Shown: positions 7,515-16,908, counted from the stretch's first letter. The stretch is 64,000 nucleotides of DNA from Kaistella chaponensis (GCF_900156725.1 NZ_FTOI01000001.1:310001-374000), one strand, 5' to 3'. Numbers and translations: made by a program. Notes: generated by a model not told the origin, from the letters alone.

Positions 7515-8378
7515 ATGCCTACAAGAAAACTCAAAAGAAAAACCACCCGAAAAATTCATAAAAAACGCAAAAGACATTTTCTTCTTCGGCGGGAAATTCT
7601 GTTGATTTTTTTGGCGATCGCTTTATTAGGAACCGGATTTTATTTAAAACAGAAAATTTCCTTTTACTATGCGATGTATTTTAACCAATTTCATCACAAA
7701 AAATTATCAAACTCAGAATCGGAGGAAAACAGAATCAACCGGATTATTGGCGATTATGCAGATAAAACTTTCGGCATGGATGTTTCTCATTATCAAAGAA
7801 AAGAAGATATTAAATGGGATAGTTTAAGCATCGGAAATCGTGCAATTCCTATAGAATTTGTGGTTTTTCGCGCAACGATGGGAAACCGATCTGCAGATAA
7901 ACATTTTGATGAATTCTGGAAATTAGCCAAAAAACATGAGCTCATTCGTGGTGCTTATCATTTTTATAGAGCCGACGAAGATCCTGTTTTACAGGCAAAT
8001 AATTTTCTGGAAAACGTAAAATTAGAATCCGGTGATCTGCCGCCAATTTTAGATATAGAAAAAATTCCGAGAAGAAAATCTACCAAAAAACTCATTGAAG
8101 ATCTTAAAATATGGTGCCGAATTGTGGAAGAAACTTACGGCGAAAAACCTATTATTTACACGTATTATCACTACTACAAAGATTTTTTGAAGGGTGAATT
8201 TGATGGATATCCGGTTTGGCTCGCCAATTATAATGATGTTCCAGAACCTTCACCAAATCAGGATTGGAAAATTTGGCAGTTCACCGAAAATGGTATTGTT
8301 TACGGCATAAATTCCAAAGTGGATTTGAATGTTTTTAATGGAAATCGATGGTCTCTGAAAAGATTGACTTTAGATTAA
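7515..8378 (+). CDS. Membrane-anchored glycoside hydrolase family 25 lysozyme-like protein
   Basis: 287 residues. A strongly basic N-terminus and one membrane segment (about 24-46) anchor the protein in the inner membrane with the enzyme outside. The GH25 barrel follows: FGMDVSHYQ near the start of the domain (catalytic Asp region), FVVFRATMGN, RGAYHFYRADEDP and LPPILDIEKI (the DxE pair). It should cleave the beta-1,4 link between N-acetylmuramic acid and N-acetylglucosamine in peptidoglycan. No binding modules are attached. It may act in wall remodelling, since no lysis or phage gene is nearby. Confidence 0.88.
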   Translation: MPTRKLKRKTTRKIHKKRKRHFLLRREILLIFLAIALLGTGFYLKQKISFYYAMYFNQFHHKKLSNSESEENRINRIIGDYADKTFGMDVSHYQRKEDIKWDSLSIGNRAIPIEFVVFRATMGNRSADKHFDEFWKLAKKHELIRGAYHFYRADEDPVLQANNFLENVKLESGDLPPILDIEKIPRRKSTKKLIEDLKIWCRIVEETYGEKPIIYTYYHYYKDFLKGEFDGYPVWLANYNDVPEPSPNQDWKIWQFTENGIVYGINSKVDLNVFNGNRWSLKRLTLD

Positions 8379-8430
8379 ATTCCACATACAGGATTTAAGA
8401 TACAGGATTCAGAGAGAGACTTTCATCTGA

Positions 8431-8470
8431 CATCCAACTTCTAGCATCCAACATCCAACATCCAACTTCT
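8431..8470. repeat. CATCCAA simple repeats
   Basis: A short array of CATCCAAC(A/TT) units between the GH25 and ABC-F genes, of the same kind as the other low-complexity arrays found at gene ends in this window. No coding content. Confidence 0.6.
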
Positions 8471-8488
8471 CACCCCATTTTATTTCCG

Positions 8489-8496
8489 TACTTTTG
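8489..8496 (+). promoter_or_regulatory. -7 box (TACTTTTG) of the ABC-F gene
   Basis: A TAnnTTTG match 32 bp before the ATG at 8529. No TTG is found at the expected distance upstream. Confidence 0.45.
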
Positions 8497-8528
8497 CACC
8501 TTTCAAAATTCCTCCTTTAAAATCAATT

Positions 8529-10406
8529 ATGAATTACATTTCAGCCGAAAACCTTACGAAATCTTATGGGGTGAAAACCCTTTTTAAAGACATTACTTTC
8601 CATATTAACGAAGGTGATAAAATTGCCATCGTTGCCAAAAATGGCTCCGGAAAATCGACATTGCTCAAAATTTTGATGGGCAAAGAAATCGCCGATTCGG
8701 GAACAGCGGTTATTAATAAAGATATTCAGGTGGTTTTGTTTGACCAAGAAATTGACTTTGAGGGCGAACTGAATGTGGAAGAATTTATGATGACCTTGGA
8801 TTCTGCACCAATTATGGCGCTAAAAAATTATCACCATGCCTTGATTTCCGAAAATCCGGATGACATGGATAAAGCGCTAAATGAAATGGAGATTCACGAA
8901 GCTTGGGATTTGGAAAATGAAATGAGCCAGATTTTGAGTCAACTGAAAATTACAGATCTGACTTCGAAAATGAAAACGCTTTCCGGAGGTCAAATTAAAA
9001 GAGTTGCGCTTGCAAAATTATTGGTAGAAACACGCGCTCAACATCGGCATACGCTATTAATTATGGATGAGCCAACCAATCACCTGGATGTGGATATGGT
9101 GGAATGGCTGGAAAATTATTTGTCGAAAGCGATGGTTACTTTACTTTTAGTAACACACGACCGGTATTTTCTGGATGCAGTTTGTGATATTATTTGGGAA
9201 ATTGAAGATTTCAATCTCTATGTTCACAACGGAAGTTACGGAACCTACTTGGAAAATAAAATCATCCGGGAAGATAATTTGAATTCTACCATTGATAAAG
9301 CGCAAAACCTTTACAGAAAAGAGCTTGAATGGATGCGAAGACAACCGAAAGCACGAACGACAAAATCGAAATCGCGTCAATCAGATTTCTATGAAACCGA
9401 AAAAGTAGCCAAAACCGATACCAGAAAAGAAAAGCTGGAATTGGATTTTGAGATGAAACGCCTCGGAAATAAAATTTTAGAATTAAAGAATATTGATAAA
9501 AGTTTTGGTGATAAACAATTGCTTAAAGATTTTTCTTATCAGTTTCAGCGGGGAGAAAAAGTAGGAATTGTCGGTAAAAACGGTGCCGGAAAATCTACGC
9601 TTCTCAATATTATTCAAGGTTTCGAACCTTATGATTCAGGTTCCATTGAAACTGGCGAAACCATTAAATTTGGGTATTTTGCGCAGAAAGGTTTGCTCTA
9701 TAAAGAAGATCAAAGAGTGATCGATTTTATCAAAGATATTTCCGAAAATTTCCCTTTAGCAAACGGAAGAACGATTTCTGCTTCTCAATTTTTGAGGTTG
9801 TTTTTATTTGATGATCAAACCCAATATTCCCCGATTTCGAAATTATCGGGAGGCGAAAAACGTCGTTTGCATTTGATGTATGTTTTGTACCAGAATCCGA
9901 ATTTCTTGATTTTCGATGAACCTACAAATGATTTGGATTTACCAACTTTGACGGTTTTAGAAAATTTCCTTCTTCAGTTTCAAGGGAGTTTAATCATTGT
10001 TTCCCACGATCGCTATTTTATGGATCGTATTGTGGATCACGTTTTAGCATTTGAAGGTGAGGGAATAATCAAAGATTTTATTGGAAATTTCTCGGAGTAT
10101 CGGGAAAAGAAATCGCAGGAAAAAACCGAAAAAGTTGCTAGTACAGTTGTTGAAACTCCAAAGAAAGTAGAAAATGTTCCCGTTGCAACAGCAGCGGCGA
10201 CGAAAAAGTTGACTTTCAAGGAACAGCAGGAATTAAATGATATCGACAAGGAAATACCGAAATTAGAAAAAGAAAGCGCGGAAATTCTAGAAAAATTAAA
10301 CAATGAAACTGATTATGGTAAGATTGCAGATTTTTCTAAAAAATTAGAAACCATTGCTGATAAACTTCAGGAGTTGGAAATGCGTTGGTTAGAACTTCAG
10401 GAATAA
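8529..10406 (+). CDS. ABC-F family ATPase (ribosome-associated, Uup/EttA-like)
   Basis: 625 residues with two soluble ABC domains and no membrane part. Domain 1 has a Walker A-like AKNGSGKST (the first Gly is replaced by Ala), signature LSGGQIKR and Walker B LLIMDEPTNHLD. Domain 2 has GKNGAGKST, LSGGEKRR and FLIFDEPTNDLD. The linker (about 240-310) is rich in Lys and Arg, as expected for the tRNA-interacting arm. After an Ala/Lys/Val-rich stretch the C-terminus (about 565-625) is a coiled coil, as in Uup. Such proteins act on ribosomes or on replication-linked DNA structures. It ends 8 bp before the permease start, so the two are probably cotranscribed. Confidence 0.9.
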   Translation: MNYISAENLTKSYGVKTLFKDITFHINEGDKIAIVAKNGSGKSTLLKILMGKEIADSGTAVINKDIQVVLFDQEIDFEGELNVEEFMMTLDSAPIMALKNYHHALISENPDDMDKALNEMEIHEAWDLENEMSQILSQLKITDLTSKMKTLSGGQIKRVALAKLLVETRAQHRHTLLIMDEPTNHLDVDMVEWLENYLSKAMVTLLLVTHDRYFLDAVCDIIWEIEDFNLYVHNGSYGTYLENKIIREDNLNSTIDKAQNLYRKELEWMRRQPKARTTKSKSRQSDFYETEKVAKTDTRKEKLELDFEMKRLGNKILELKNIDKSFGDKQLLKDFSYQFQRGEKVGIVGKNGAGKSTLLNIIQGFEPYDSGSIETGETIKFGYFAQKGLLYKEDQRVIDFIKDISENFPLANGRTISASQFLRLFLFDDQTQYSPISKLSGGEKRRLHLMYVLYQNPNFLIFDEPTNDLDLPTLTVLENFLLQFQGSLIIVSHDRYFMDRIVDHVLAFEGEGIIKDFIGNFSEYREKKSQEKTEKVASTVVETPKKVENVPVATAAATKKLTFKEQQELNDIDKEIPKLEKESAEILEKLNNETDYGKIADFSKKLETIADKLQELEMRWLELQE

Positions 10407-10414
10407 AAATAGCA

Positions 10415-11791
10415 ATGGATCGAAATCAAAAATTAGAAGCCAAGTACGGATTGTTTACCGCCATTTCTATGGTAATCGGACAAGTAATTGGTTCCGGAAT
10501 TTTCTTTAAAGTTGACGATGTTTTGTTAGCCACAGAAGGAAATATTCTTGCCGGATTTTTGGGGTTTGTAATTGTGGGAATCAGCGTTGTTTTTGCCGGG
10601 ATTTCGATGGCAAATTATGCCGAATTATTGCCCAAAGATGGTGGAATTCTCAGTTATGTGAATTATAGATTTGGTGAAACTGCAAGTTTTTTTGTAGGAT
10701 GGATGTACATGAGTTTGTTTTATCCTGTTCTTACCGCAGTTCTCTTCACGGTTTCTGGGATTTATATTGCGCATCTCTTGGCAGAATTCATGAATTTCGA
10801 ACCTACGTTTCTGCATTTTACTTTAATAGGTTTTGTTAATTTGCTCATTTTCTTTGTAATCAATATTTTTCGCCCCAGAAGTAGTGGTATTTTTCAACAA
10901 ATGACTACGGTGCTGAAAGTTTTGCCTTTAATATTGATCGCTTCTCTAGGGATTCTAAGTTTGTTCAAAGGCGATGTTAATCAGATCAACAGCTTTTCTC
11001 AGGTTGGGAATGGCTTACAAAGCAAATCATTTATTTTGCTGGTTGCGGCGAGTTTTATCCCGATTTCCTTTGCATTTGATGGTTGGTATATTGCGACACA
11101 AATTTCAAGTGAGATTAAAAATTCACGTAAAAACCTTCCGAAAGCTTTAATAATAGGAACTATTTCGGTGATGTTCATTTATATCGCCTATTATTTAGGA
11201 ATCGTTTTCCGGATGAGTGGCTCAGAAATTATTAATTTAAAGGATACTTATATCACTGAGTTTGCGAGAAAGTTCGCTTCGAATTCTGGCGCATTATTGA
11301 TGCAATTGTTCATTATTATTTCAGTTTTAGGAACTTCCAACGGTTTGCTTTTGGCCACGATTCGGGTACCTTATCAATTCGCTAATTTAGAAAAGTCGAA
11401 GAAATTTCTGAACTTAAATAAGGTAGATGAAAAAACCAAAATGCCTCTAAATAGTGCTGTTTTTGGAACTGCGGCGATTGTCTTTTATATCATTCTATAC
11501 TATCTTACCAACACTTATCCTTATTTTACCGAACGCAATTTTGATATTTCTGCAATTCCAATTGTTTTTATTTATTTGGTAAATGGTGGTTTGTTTGTAG
11601 GTTTATTTCAACTGTTTAAAAAAAATGTTTTCCCCGGAAACCGGTTTTTTAAATCTGCGATGGCCGTGATAGCGGTTTTAGGAAACATCATTGTACTTTT
11701 CGGAACAGCCTCTGCTCCTAATGGGATTGCCTATTTTGGGGTGAATTTGCTCTTTATTTTGGGCGGATTCCTTTTGATGAGAAAAAACTGA
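10415..11791 (+). CDS. APC-superfamily amino acid permease
   Basis: 458 residues from the ATG at 10415; the frame also opens 30 bp earlier at a TTG inside the preceding gene. About 12 membrane helices are visible. The first carries the family hallmark GQVIGSGIFFK, the unwound helix region that binds the amino-acid backbone. The sequence fits the amino acid-polyamine-organocation family, which imports or exchanges amino acids across the inner membrane, but the substrate cannot be read from sequence. It follows the ABC-F gene directly. Confidence 0.88.
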   Translation: MDRNQKLEAKYGLFTAISMVIGQVIGSGIFFKVDDVLLATEGNILAGFLGFVIVGISVVFAGISMANYAELLPKDGGILSYVNYRFGETASFFVGWMYMSLFYPVLTAVLFTVSGIYIAHLLAEFMNFEPTFLHFTLIGFVNLLIFFVINIFRPRSSGIFQQMTTVLKVLPLILIASLGILSLFKGDVNQINSFSQVGNGLQSKSFILLVAASFIPISFAFDGWYIATQISSEIKNSRKNLPKALIIGTISVMFIYIAYYLGIVFRMSGSEIINLKDTYITEFARKFASNSGALLMQLFIIISVLGTSNGLLLATIRVPYQFANLEKSKKFLNLNKVDEKTKMPLNSAVFGTAAIVFYIILYYLTNTYPYFTERNFDISAIPIVFIYLVNGGLFVGLFQLFKKNVFPGNRFFKSAMAVIAVLGNIIVLFGTASAPNGIAYFGVNLLFILGGFLLMRKN

Positions 11792-11853
11792 TAAATATCA
11801 GTACATTGAAATTCTATTCATTTTCAGGGATTTAACGGGTAATTCTTAGCTCT

Positions 11854-11872
11854 ATTTAGAATAATTCAAAAT
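11854..11872. promoter_or_regulatory. Candidate Fur box upstream of the TonB receptor
   Basis: ATTTAGAATAATTCAAAAT is a near-perfect 9-1-9 inverted repeat with one mismatched pair. It resembles the iron-repressor boxes seen before siderophore receptors in flavobacteria. It ends 4 bp before the -33 TTG, a position where a bound repressor would block the promoter. Confidence 0.6.
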
Positions 11873-11876
11873 AGAC

Positions 11877-11907
11877 TTGTCTGCTTGTAGAATGTTTTTT
11901 ACTTTTG
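11877..11907 (+). promoter_or_regulatory. Promoter of the TonB-dependent receptor
   Basis: TTG at 11877-11879, a 20-bp spacer and TACTTTTG at 11900-11907 match the Bacteroidota promoter consensus. The ATG at 11945 leaves a leader of about 30 nt. Confidence 0.65.
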
Positions 11908-11944
11908 CAGTGTTATTTTAATTCAGTCTAAATAAAAACGTTCA

Positions 11945-14215
11945 ATGAAAAAACAGATAATTTCTCTCGGAGCGCTCCTTTTTGCAGTTGCAGTCCATGC
12001 GCAGATGAATTTCGAACCGATTAGCGATACTCTTCGGGTGCAGCAAATAGAAGATATCAATATGCATAAAACCGGAAATCCCAATACTGCACGTCCAATT
12101 TCTTCCAAATCGAATTTATCGATTATGGAAAATCCGCAACCGATTTCCATCGTTACTCATGAAATCATCGAGCAACAACAAGCCAAACAATTGAGTGATG
12201 TTCTTCAAAATGTGAATGGACTCTATATTACATCTTCACGCGGAAATTCTCAGGACAGTTTTGGTGGGAGAGGTTTTATTCTTGGCAATGATAATATCTT
12301 TAAAAATGGAACAAGAGTAAACAGTGGAGTTTTTCCAGAAGTTTCGGGTCTAGAAAGAGTAGAGGTTTTGAAAGGAGCCAATGCAATGCTTTACGGAAAT
12401 ACCGCTGCAGGTGGAATTGTCAATATGATCACGAAAAAACCCCGTTTTGATTTTGGTGGAAGCATCGGATTGAACGGTGGAAGCTGGAATTCTTACAAAC
12501 CAACGGTAGATTTTTACGGTCCGCTTTCAGATAAAATAGCTTTCCGTTTGAATGGTGCTTATGAATATGCAGATAGTTTTCGGGATGTAGTGACCTCTTC
12601 AAAATATTACTTTAATCCTTCATTTTTAGTGAATTTAGGTGAAAAATCACAGTTGATTGTTGAAGCAGATTATTTGAAAAATGATTTCACACCAGATTTT
12701 GGGCTTGGTTCTATAACGAACAAAGATTTAAGTTACTCGCTTAATGACAGTGTGGGAAGAAATGTTTTTTTCGGTACAGATTGGCAATATCAAGATGTAC
12801 AACAGGCTTCGACCAATATAACTTTCAATCATCAGTTTAATACCAACTGGACTTTTAATGCAGTTGCTTCTTACCAAAATTACACAAAAGATTATTTTTC
12901 TGCTGAAAGAATACAATGGGAATTTGCAACTCCTACAGCAACCCGCTTATCGTGGAAAAGACCATTTAACAAAACGTACAACGAGCAAAATTTTGGTTCT
13001 GGCCAAATTAATATCAATGGCGAAATCAATACCGGAAGAATAAATCATAAATTGTTATTTGGTGCTGATGCCGATTACAACCAGGCAGATTCTTATGCGT
13101 ATAAGCTTGGATCAACAAATAATGTGCTTTATTTAGATGATCCTTCTACTTGGGGAAATGTTGCAATGCCAACTTCAACACTTAATAACAGAAATAGAAT
13201 CAACACCAGAAGAATTGGGGTTTATGCGCAGGATTTCATTAGTCTTACCAAAGAAATTAAAGTAATTGCCGGTTTGCGTTGGTCTTATATTGAAAATATG
13301 GCAACAATCAATACCAATTTCATCACCAATGTTAAAAGTATTACCAATAATTCAGCGACTTCGGACCAAGCTTTGTCACCAAAATTAGGGATCGTGTATA
13401 TGGCAAATGACAATTTATCGGTCTTTGCAACATATACCAATTCCTTTGTTCCTAATGCAGGAGAAACTTCGTCGCAATTAGGCACATTGAATACCACAGG
13501 AACACCCGCAGAAGTTTTAGCACGCACACAGAATCTCTCTAAAGAAGGTATTAAACCAACTACAGTGGATCAATATGAAATTGGGGTAAAGAAAAATCTT
13601 TGGAATAATACATTGGCGGTAAATTTATCAGTTTATCAGATTGAAAACAATAACACTTATCAAAGTTATTGGTACCAAAATGCAGCTGGAGCAATTGTAA
13701 CTCCAGATTCCAATTTAAAGGAATATGCCGGAAAAGTGAGAAGTCGTGGCGTTGAGTTGGATATTACAGGAAACCCAACAGCTAATCTTTCAATAATTGG
13801 TGGGGTTTCTTATAACAATTCCGTTTATTTCGATACGCCAGAAAATGGATATGTGGAAAAACAGAGATTGGTGAGAACTCCTGAAACCACAGCAAATGCT
13901 TCCGTTTTTTATAAATTTACGAACCATGTTAAAGGTTTGAAAATCGGTGCGGGTGCTTATTATATGGGCAACAGATTAGGAGGCTGGAATGATTCAAAAT
14001 CAACCGATATCTCAAGAAATGGAGTTTCCAGAGCCTTTGCAGTTAAAGACTATGTCACTGTAAATGCTTCAGTTGGATACGAATGGGACAAGTTCTCAAT
14101 CCAAGGAAAAGTAGGGAATTTATTCGATACCGAAAATTACAATATACATGAAAACTATTCTGTAAACCCGATTACACCAAGAAATTACTATGTAACCGTA
14201 ACCTATAAACTCTAG
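11945..14215 (+). CDS. TonB-dependent siderophore receptor
   Basis: 756 residues. The signal peptide (about 1-20) ends in VHAQ. The plug domain (about 65-180) has PQPISIVTHEIIEQQQA, DVLQNVNGLYI, GRGF and ERVEVLKGANAMLYGN, all typical of ferric-siderophore receptors. A 22-strand beta-barrel follows and ends in YYVTVTYKL, with the terminal hydrophobic residue needed for outer-membrane insertion. It would import an iron chelate using TonB energy. A candidate Fur box overlaps its promoter region and a PepSY-type membrane protein follows, both consistent with iron control. The siderophore is not identifiable. Confidence 0.93.
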   Translation: MKKQIISLGALLFAVAVHAQMNFEPISDTLRVQQIEDINMHKTGNPNTARPISSKSNLSIMENPQPISIVTHEIIEQQQAKQLSDVLQNVNGLYITSSRGNSQDSFGGRGFILGNDNIFKNGTRVNSGVFPEVSGLERVEVLKGANAMLYGNTAAGGIVNMITKKPRFDFGGSIGLNGGSWNSYKPTVDFYGPLSDKIAFRLNGAYEYADSFRDVVTSSKYYFNPSFLVNLGEKSQLIVEADYLKNDFTPDFGLGSITNKDLSYSLNDSVGRNVFFGTDWQYQDVQQASTNITFNHQFNTNWTFNAVASYQNYTKDYFSAERIQWEFATPTATRLSWKRPFNKTYNEQNFGSGQININGEINTGRINHKLLFGADADYNQADSYAYKLGSTNNVLYLDDPSTWGNVAMPTSTLNNRNRINTRRIGVYAQDFISLTKEIKVIAGLRWSYIENMATINTNFITNVKSITNNSATSDQALSPKLGIVYMANDNLSVFATYTNSFVPNAGETSSQLGTLNTTGTPAEVLARTQNLSKEGIKPTTVDQYEIGVKKNLWNNTLAVNLSVYQIENNNTYQSYWYQNAAGAIVTPDSNLKEYAGKVRSRGVELDITGNPTANLSIIGGVSYNNSVYFDTPENGYVEKQRLVRTPETTANASVFYKFTNHVKGLKIGAGAYYMGNRLGGWNDSKSTDISRNGVSRAFAVKDYVTVNASVGYEWDKFSIQGKVGNLFDTENYNIHENYSVNPITPRNYYVTVTYKL

Positions 14216-14240
14216 AAAGAGCTTTGTAAAATTCATGAAG

Positions 14241-14280
14241 ATAAATAGTGGGAATTTCGGTTTCCACTATTTATTTTAAA
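14241..14280 (+). terminator. Terminator or attenuator after the TonB receptor gene
   Basis: ATAAATAGTGG pairs with CCACTATTTAT around a short loop, followed by a T-rich stretch. It lies between the receptor and the PepSY-type gene, so it may lower rather than abolish read-through. Confidence 0.6.
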
Positions 14281-14302
14281 AACTAAAAAAATTAAGAAAA
14301 TT

Positions 14303-14818
14303 ATGGCAAAAATTAAAGACACCCGCACTTTTATGAGAATCGTGCATCGGTATTTAGGATTTTTTATGGCAGGAATTATGGCAGTTTACGCAATCAGCGG
14401 AGTACTGTTGATCTATCGCGATACCGACTTTCTGAAACAAGAAAAAAAATATGAAAAAGTCTTCGATAAAAATCTAGACGAAAAATCACTCGGCAAAGAA
14501 ATTAAAATGAAAGGCTTTGAAGTTGAAAAGACAGAAAATGGTATTTTGTATTTCAAAGGAGGAACTTATAATTCGGCAAACGGAGAAGCAAAATACTCAA
14601 AAAAAGAACTGCCATTTGTACTCAACAAAATGACGCAGCTGCACAAATCACAATCAAAAGATACCTTATCGCCACTGAATGCATTTTTTGGAATCTCTTT
14701 ATTTTTCTTTGTAATCTCTAGTTTTTGGATGTTTAATGTGAAATCAAAAGCGTTTCGGGAGGGAATGTATTATGCAGCAGCAGGTTTGATTTTAGCAATC
14801 ATCCTTGTATTTATTTAA
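14303..14818 (+). CDS. PepSY-associated transmembrane protein
   Basis: 171 residues. The N-terminus (TRTFMRIVHRYLGFFMAGIMAVYAISGVLLIYRD) matches the first helix of PepSY-associated membrane proteins, with the conserved HRYLG. A periplasmic segment of about 80 residues follows, then two C-terminal helices (about 130-150 and 155-170). Larger relatives work as iron-siderophore reductases or in uptake beside TonB receptors, and this is a short version. Its position 88 bp after the receptor suggests a role in handling the imported iron complex. Confidence 0.75.
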   Translation: MAKIKDTRTFMRIVHRYLGFFMAGIMAVYAISGVLLIYRDTDFLKQEKKYEKVFDKNLDEKSLGKEIKMKGFEVEKTENGILYFKGGTYNSANGEAKYSKKELPFVLNKMTQLHKSQSKDTLSPLNAFFGISLFFFVISSFWMFNVKSKAFREGMYYAAAGLILAIILVFI

Positions 14819-14891
14819 ATCAACTGATTTTTATAAACCTTAAATTTTTGTTTTTTTTACTTAATATTTAAAGAGGTGAGGATTCTTGGCA

Positions 14892-14921
14892 TTGCTAGAT
14901 CAGAAAATTTAGTTATCTTTG
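14892..14921 (+). promoter_or_regulatory. Promoter of rpsP
   Basis: TTG at 14892-14894, a 19-bp spacer and TATCTTTG at 14914-14921 match the consensus exactly. The leader before the ATG at 14968 is about 40 nt. Confidence 0.7.
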
Positions 14922-14967
14922 CACTCTTATAATTAATCGGGACGAGTTCCCACAAAATCAATCAATT

Positions 14968-15582
14968 ATGTCAGTAAAAATTAGATTACAAAGACATGGT
15001 AAAAAAGGGAAACCTTTCTTCCACATCGTAGTTGCCGATGCAAGAGCACGTAGAGATGGAAAATTCATCGAAAAATTAGGTACTTACAATCCTGTAGTTA
15101 ACCCAGCAATTATCGAACTAAACGTAGATGCTGCTGTAAAATGGTTAGACAACGGAGCGCAACCAACCGACACCGCTCGTGCAATCCTTTCTTACAAAGG
15201 AGTTCTTTACAAAAAACACTTACAAGGTGGAGTTGCTAAAGGAGCTTTCGATCAAGCGACTGCTGATAGCAAATTCGCAACTTGGTTAGAAACTAAAGAG
15301 CAACAAGTTCTAGGTAAAAAAGACGGTTTGGCTAAATCTAAACAAGAAGCTAAAAAAGCTGCTTTAGAAGCTGAAGTAAAAGTAAACCAAGCTAGAGTCG
15401 ATGCTGCTGCAAAATTAGAAGCTGATGCAAAAGCTGAAGAAGAAGCTAAAAAAGCGGAAGCTAAAGCTGCTGAAGAAGCTGCAAACGCACCAGTTGCAGA
15501 AGAAGCAGCACCAGAAGTTGTAGCAGAAGCTACTGAAGCACCAGCTGCTGATGCAGAAGGAACTGAAGAAGCACAAGCTTAA
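14968..15582 (+). CDS. rpsP: 30S ribosomal protein bS16 with a long Ala/Lys/Glu tail
   Basis: The first 80 or so residues ([40 protein letters not shown]) are a standard bS16 needed for small-subunit assembly. The protein is 204 residues, against about 80-90 in most bacteria. The extra part (about 110-204) is a low-complexity Ala/Glu/Lys region, first basic-helical and then acidic ([20 protein letters not shown]). Extended bS16 proteins are common in Bacteroidota. The adjacent rimM, which helps mature the 30S head, follows after a hairpin, in the usual rpsP-rimM order but without a trmD-rplS continuation here. Confidence 0.95.
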   Translation: MSVKIRLQRHGKKGKPFFHIVVADARARRDGKFIEKLGTYNPVVNPAIIELNVDAAVKWLDNGAQPTDTARAILSYKGVLYKKHLQGGVAKGAFDQATADSKFATWLETKEQQVLGKKDGLAKSKQEAKKAALEAEVKVNQARVDAAAKLEADAKAEEEAKKAEAKAAEEAANAPVAEEAAPEVVAEATEAPAADAEGTEEAQA

Positions 15583-15606
15583 TAAAATTTCTTATTTTTA
15601 AGAATT

Positions 15607-15634
15607 ATAGAGGCGTCATTTTTGGCGTCTCTAT
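15607..15634 (+). terminator. Hairpin between rpsP and rimM
   Basis: ATAGAGGCGTC pairs with GGCGTCTCTAT over 11 bp (two G-U pairs) around a six-base loop, followed by a T-rich tract. With the rimM promoter just after it, it likely uncouples the two genes. Confidence 0.65.
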
Positions 15635-15649
15635 TATTTTAAAACTACT

Positions 15650-15657
15650 TATATTTG
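15650..15657 (+). promoter_or_regulatory. -7 box (TATATTTG) of rimM
   Basis: It lies exactly 4 nt before the ATG at 15662, predicting transcription start at or next to the start codon (leaderless mRNA). Confidence 0.55.
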
Positions 15658-15661
15658 ACAC

Positions 15662-16204
15662 ATGAAAAAAGAAGATTGCTATTTTTTAGGTAAAATCACT
15701 CGTACCCACGGATTACACGGAAATGTATTTTTGAAACTCGATACCGATCAACCTGAAATGTATAGTAAATTAGGCGCTATATTTGTTGATATCAATGGGT
15801 TGCTGGTTCCTTTTTTTATCGCTAAACAGTCTTGGAGCAAAGGCGAAACACTAATAGTCTCCTTCAAAAATTCTTCCGAAGCGCTTGTAAATCAGGTGGT
15901 CGGAAAAGACGTATATCTTCCGCTTTCAACCCTGCCTGTTCTTACTGGAAACAAATTTTATTACCACGAAGTGGTCGGCTTCGAGATCCGCGAAGAAGAT
16001 GGTAAATCTTGTGGAATTATCGAGTCTATCAACGATCAAACCGGTCAACATTATTTCCTTCTCAATTTGGCAGATAAGCAAATTGTAATTCCCATTATCA
16101 AAGATTGGATTCTCGAACTTAACCGAGAGGAAAAATTCCTTAGAATGTCCTTGCCAGAAGGTTTGATGGATGTTTTCTTGATTCCTTCAAAGAAAGACGA
16201 GTAA
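15662..16204 (+). CDS. rimM: Ribosome maturation factor RimM
   Basis: 180 residues, the normal length. The N-terminal RimM barrel (CYFLGKITRTHGLHGNVFLK) is followed by the PRC-type barrel (about 95-175; YYHEVVGFEI, GQHYFLLNLADKQIVIPIIKDWI). It binds bS19 in the 30S head and assists late assembly of the small subunit. It follows rpsP but has its own -7 box immediately before the ATG. The gene after it is decayed. Confidence 0.93.
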   Translation: MKKEDCYFLGKITRTHGLHGNVFLKLDTDQPEMYSKLGAIFVDINGLLVPFFIAKQSWSKGETLIVSFKNSSEALVNQVVGKDVYLPLSTLPVLTGNKFYYHEVVGFEIREEDGKSCGIIESINDQTGQHYFLLNLADKQIVIPIIKDWILELNREEKFLRMSLPEGLMDVFLIPSKKDE

Positions 16205-16368
16205 GGTTTTCATTAGTTTTTTGATTAACATTTCCTGTTAAATTGGAATCTTTCCATTTCGTTTTATTTCTGCATCAATCGAAGCACTCTTGTTTGCTCC
16301 CAAAGTTTTCGGTATTTTTTCAGCGCTATTTTAAAAATGATTCTTTACAAATAAAGTAAATCAAAATA

Positions 16369-16849
16369 ATGGCTGTTTTGGATTTTGACAAGAATCATTC
16401 TATTTTTACAAGGTCGGTCAGTGATTGAATGTTACAATCGATAAAAGTAAAAATGAAGAAAATGCTCATTCATAATTAAATTTTGGAGTTATTAAAAATG
16501 ACGAAGTATTTCTAAATTTTATTGTTCAAATTCCACTTTTTACAATTCAAAGCAAAATAAATTTGAAAACGAAGCATCACACTTTTCTTCTTCTAGAATC
16601 TATTAATAAAATTGAACCAATGAATAGCTGCGAAAAAAATGGATTAAAATCTATTTAGATCCTTCAATAAATCCATAGAAAGATTTTGGAAAAGGTGTAT
16701 TGATTTTCGAAGATGAACAAGACGACAATACCGAAATAAATGCACGAAAAATCACCGATAATCACGGAAAATTTCACCGAAAACACAGTAATCCGATGGA
16801 AACAAATATGGCAAATATTAATCGATTGAACGAGAACGAAAACGCTTAA
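16369..16849 (+). pseudogene. Remnant of a protein-coding gene, broken by stops and a frameshift
   Basis: Three fragments are visible. One opens at ATG 16369 (MAVLDFDKNHSIFTRSVSD, then stop). A second is open from 16476 to 16658 (including KNDEVFLNFIVQIPLFTI and HTFLLLESINKIEP). A third runs in another frame from 16631 to the TAA at 16849 (KKWIKIYLDPSINP, a TAG at 16676, then KDFGKGVLIFEDEQDD). The second and third join naturally across a run of seven A at about 16633-16639. The family is not recognised. The coding-like composition and ordered joins favour a decayed gene over chance. Confidence 0.45.
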
Positions 16850-16864
16850 AAAGGCGTTTTTTTT
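16839..16864 (+). terminator. Terminator at the end of the decayed gene
   Basis: AAAACGC pairs with GCGTTTT around an eight-base loop and runs into a T-tract. It overlaps the last codons of the remnant, as expected for a former gene end. Confidence 0.65.
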
Positions 16865-16908
16865 ATTTTAATTTCAGTATTTAATCAAAAATTACGCCAA
16901 TTTTTTAG

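Noticed and set aside
8431..8470. Operator or attachment site
   Set aside because: The CATCCAA array is plain simple-sequence repeat without symmetry.
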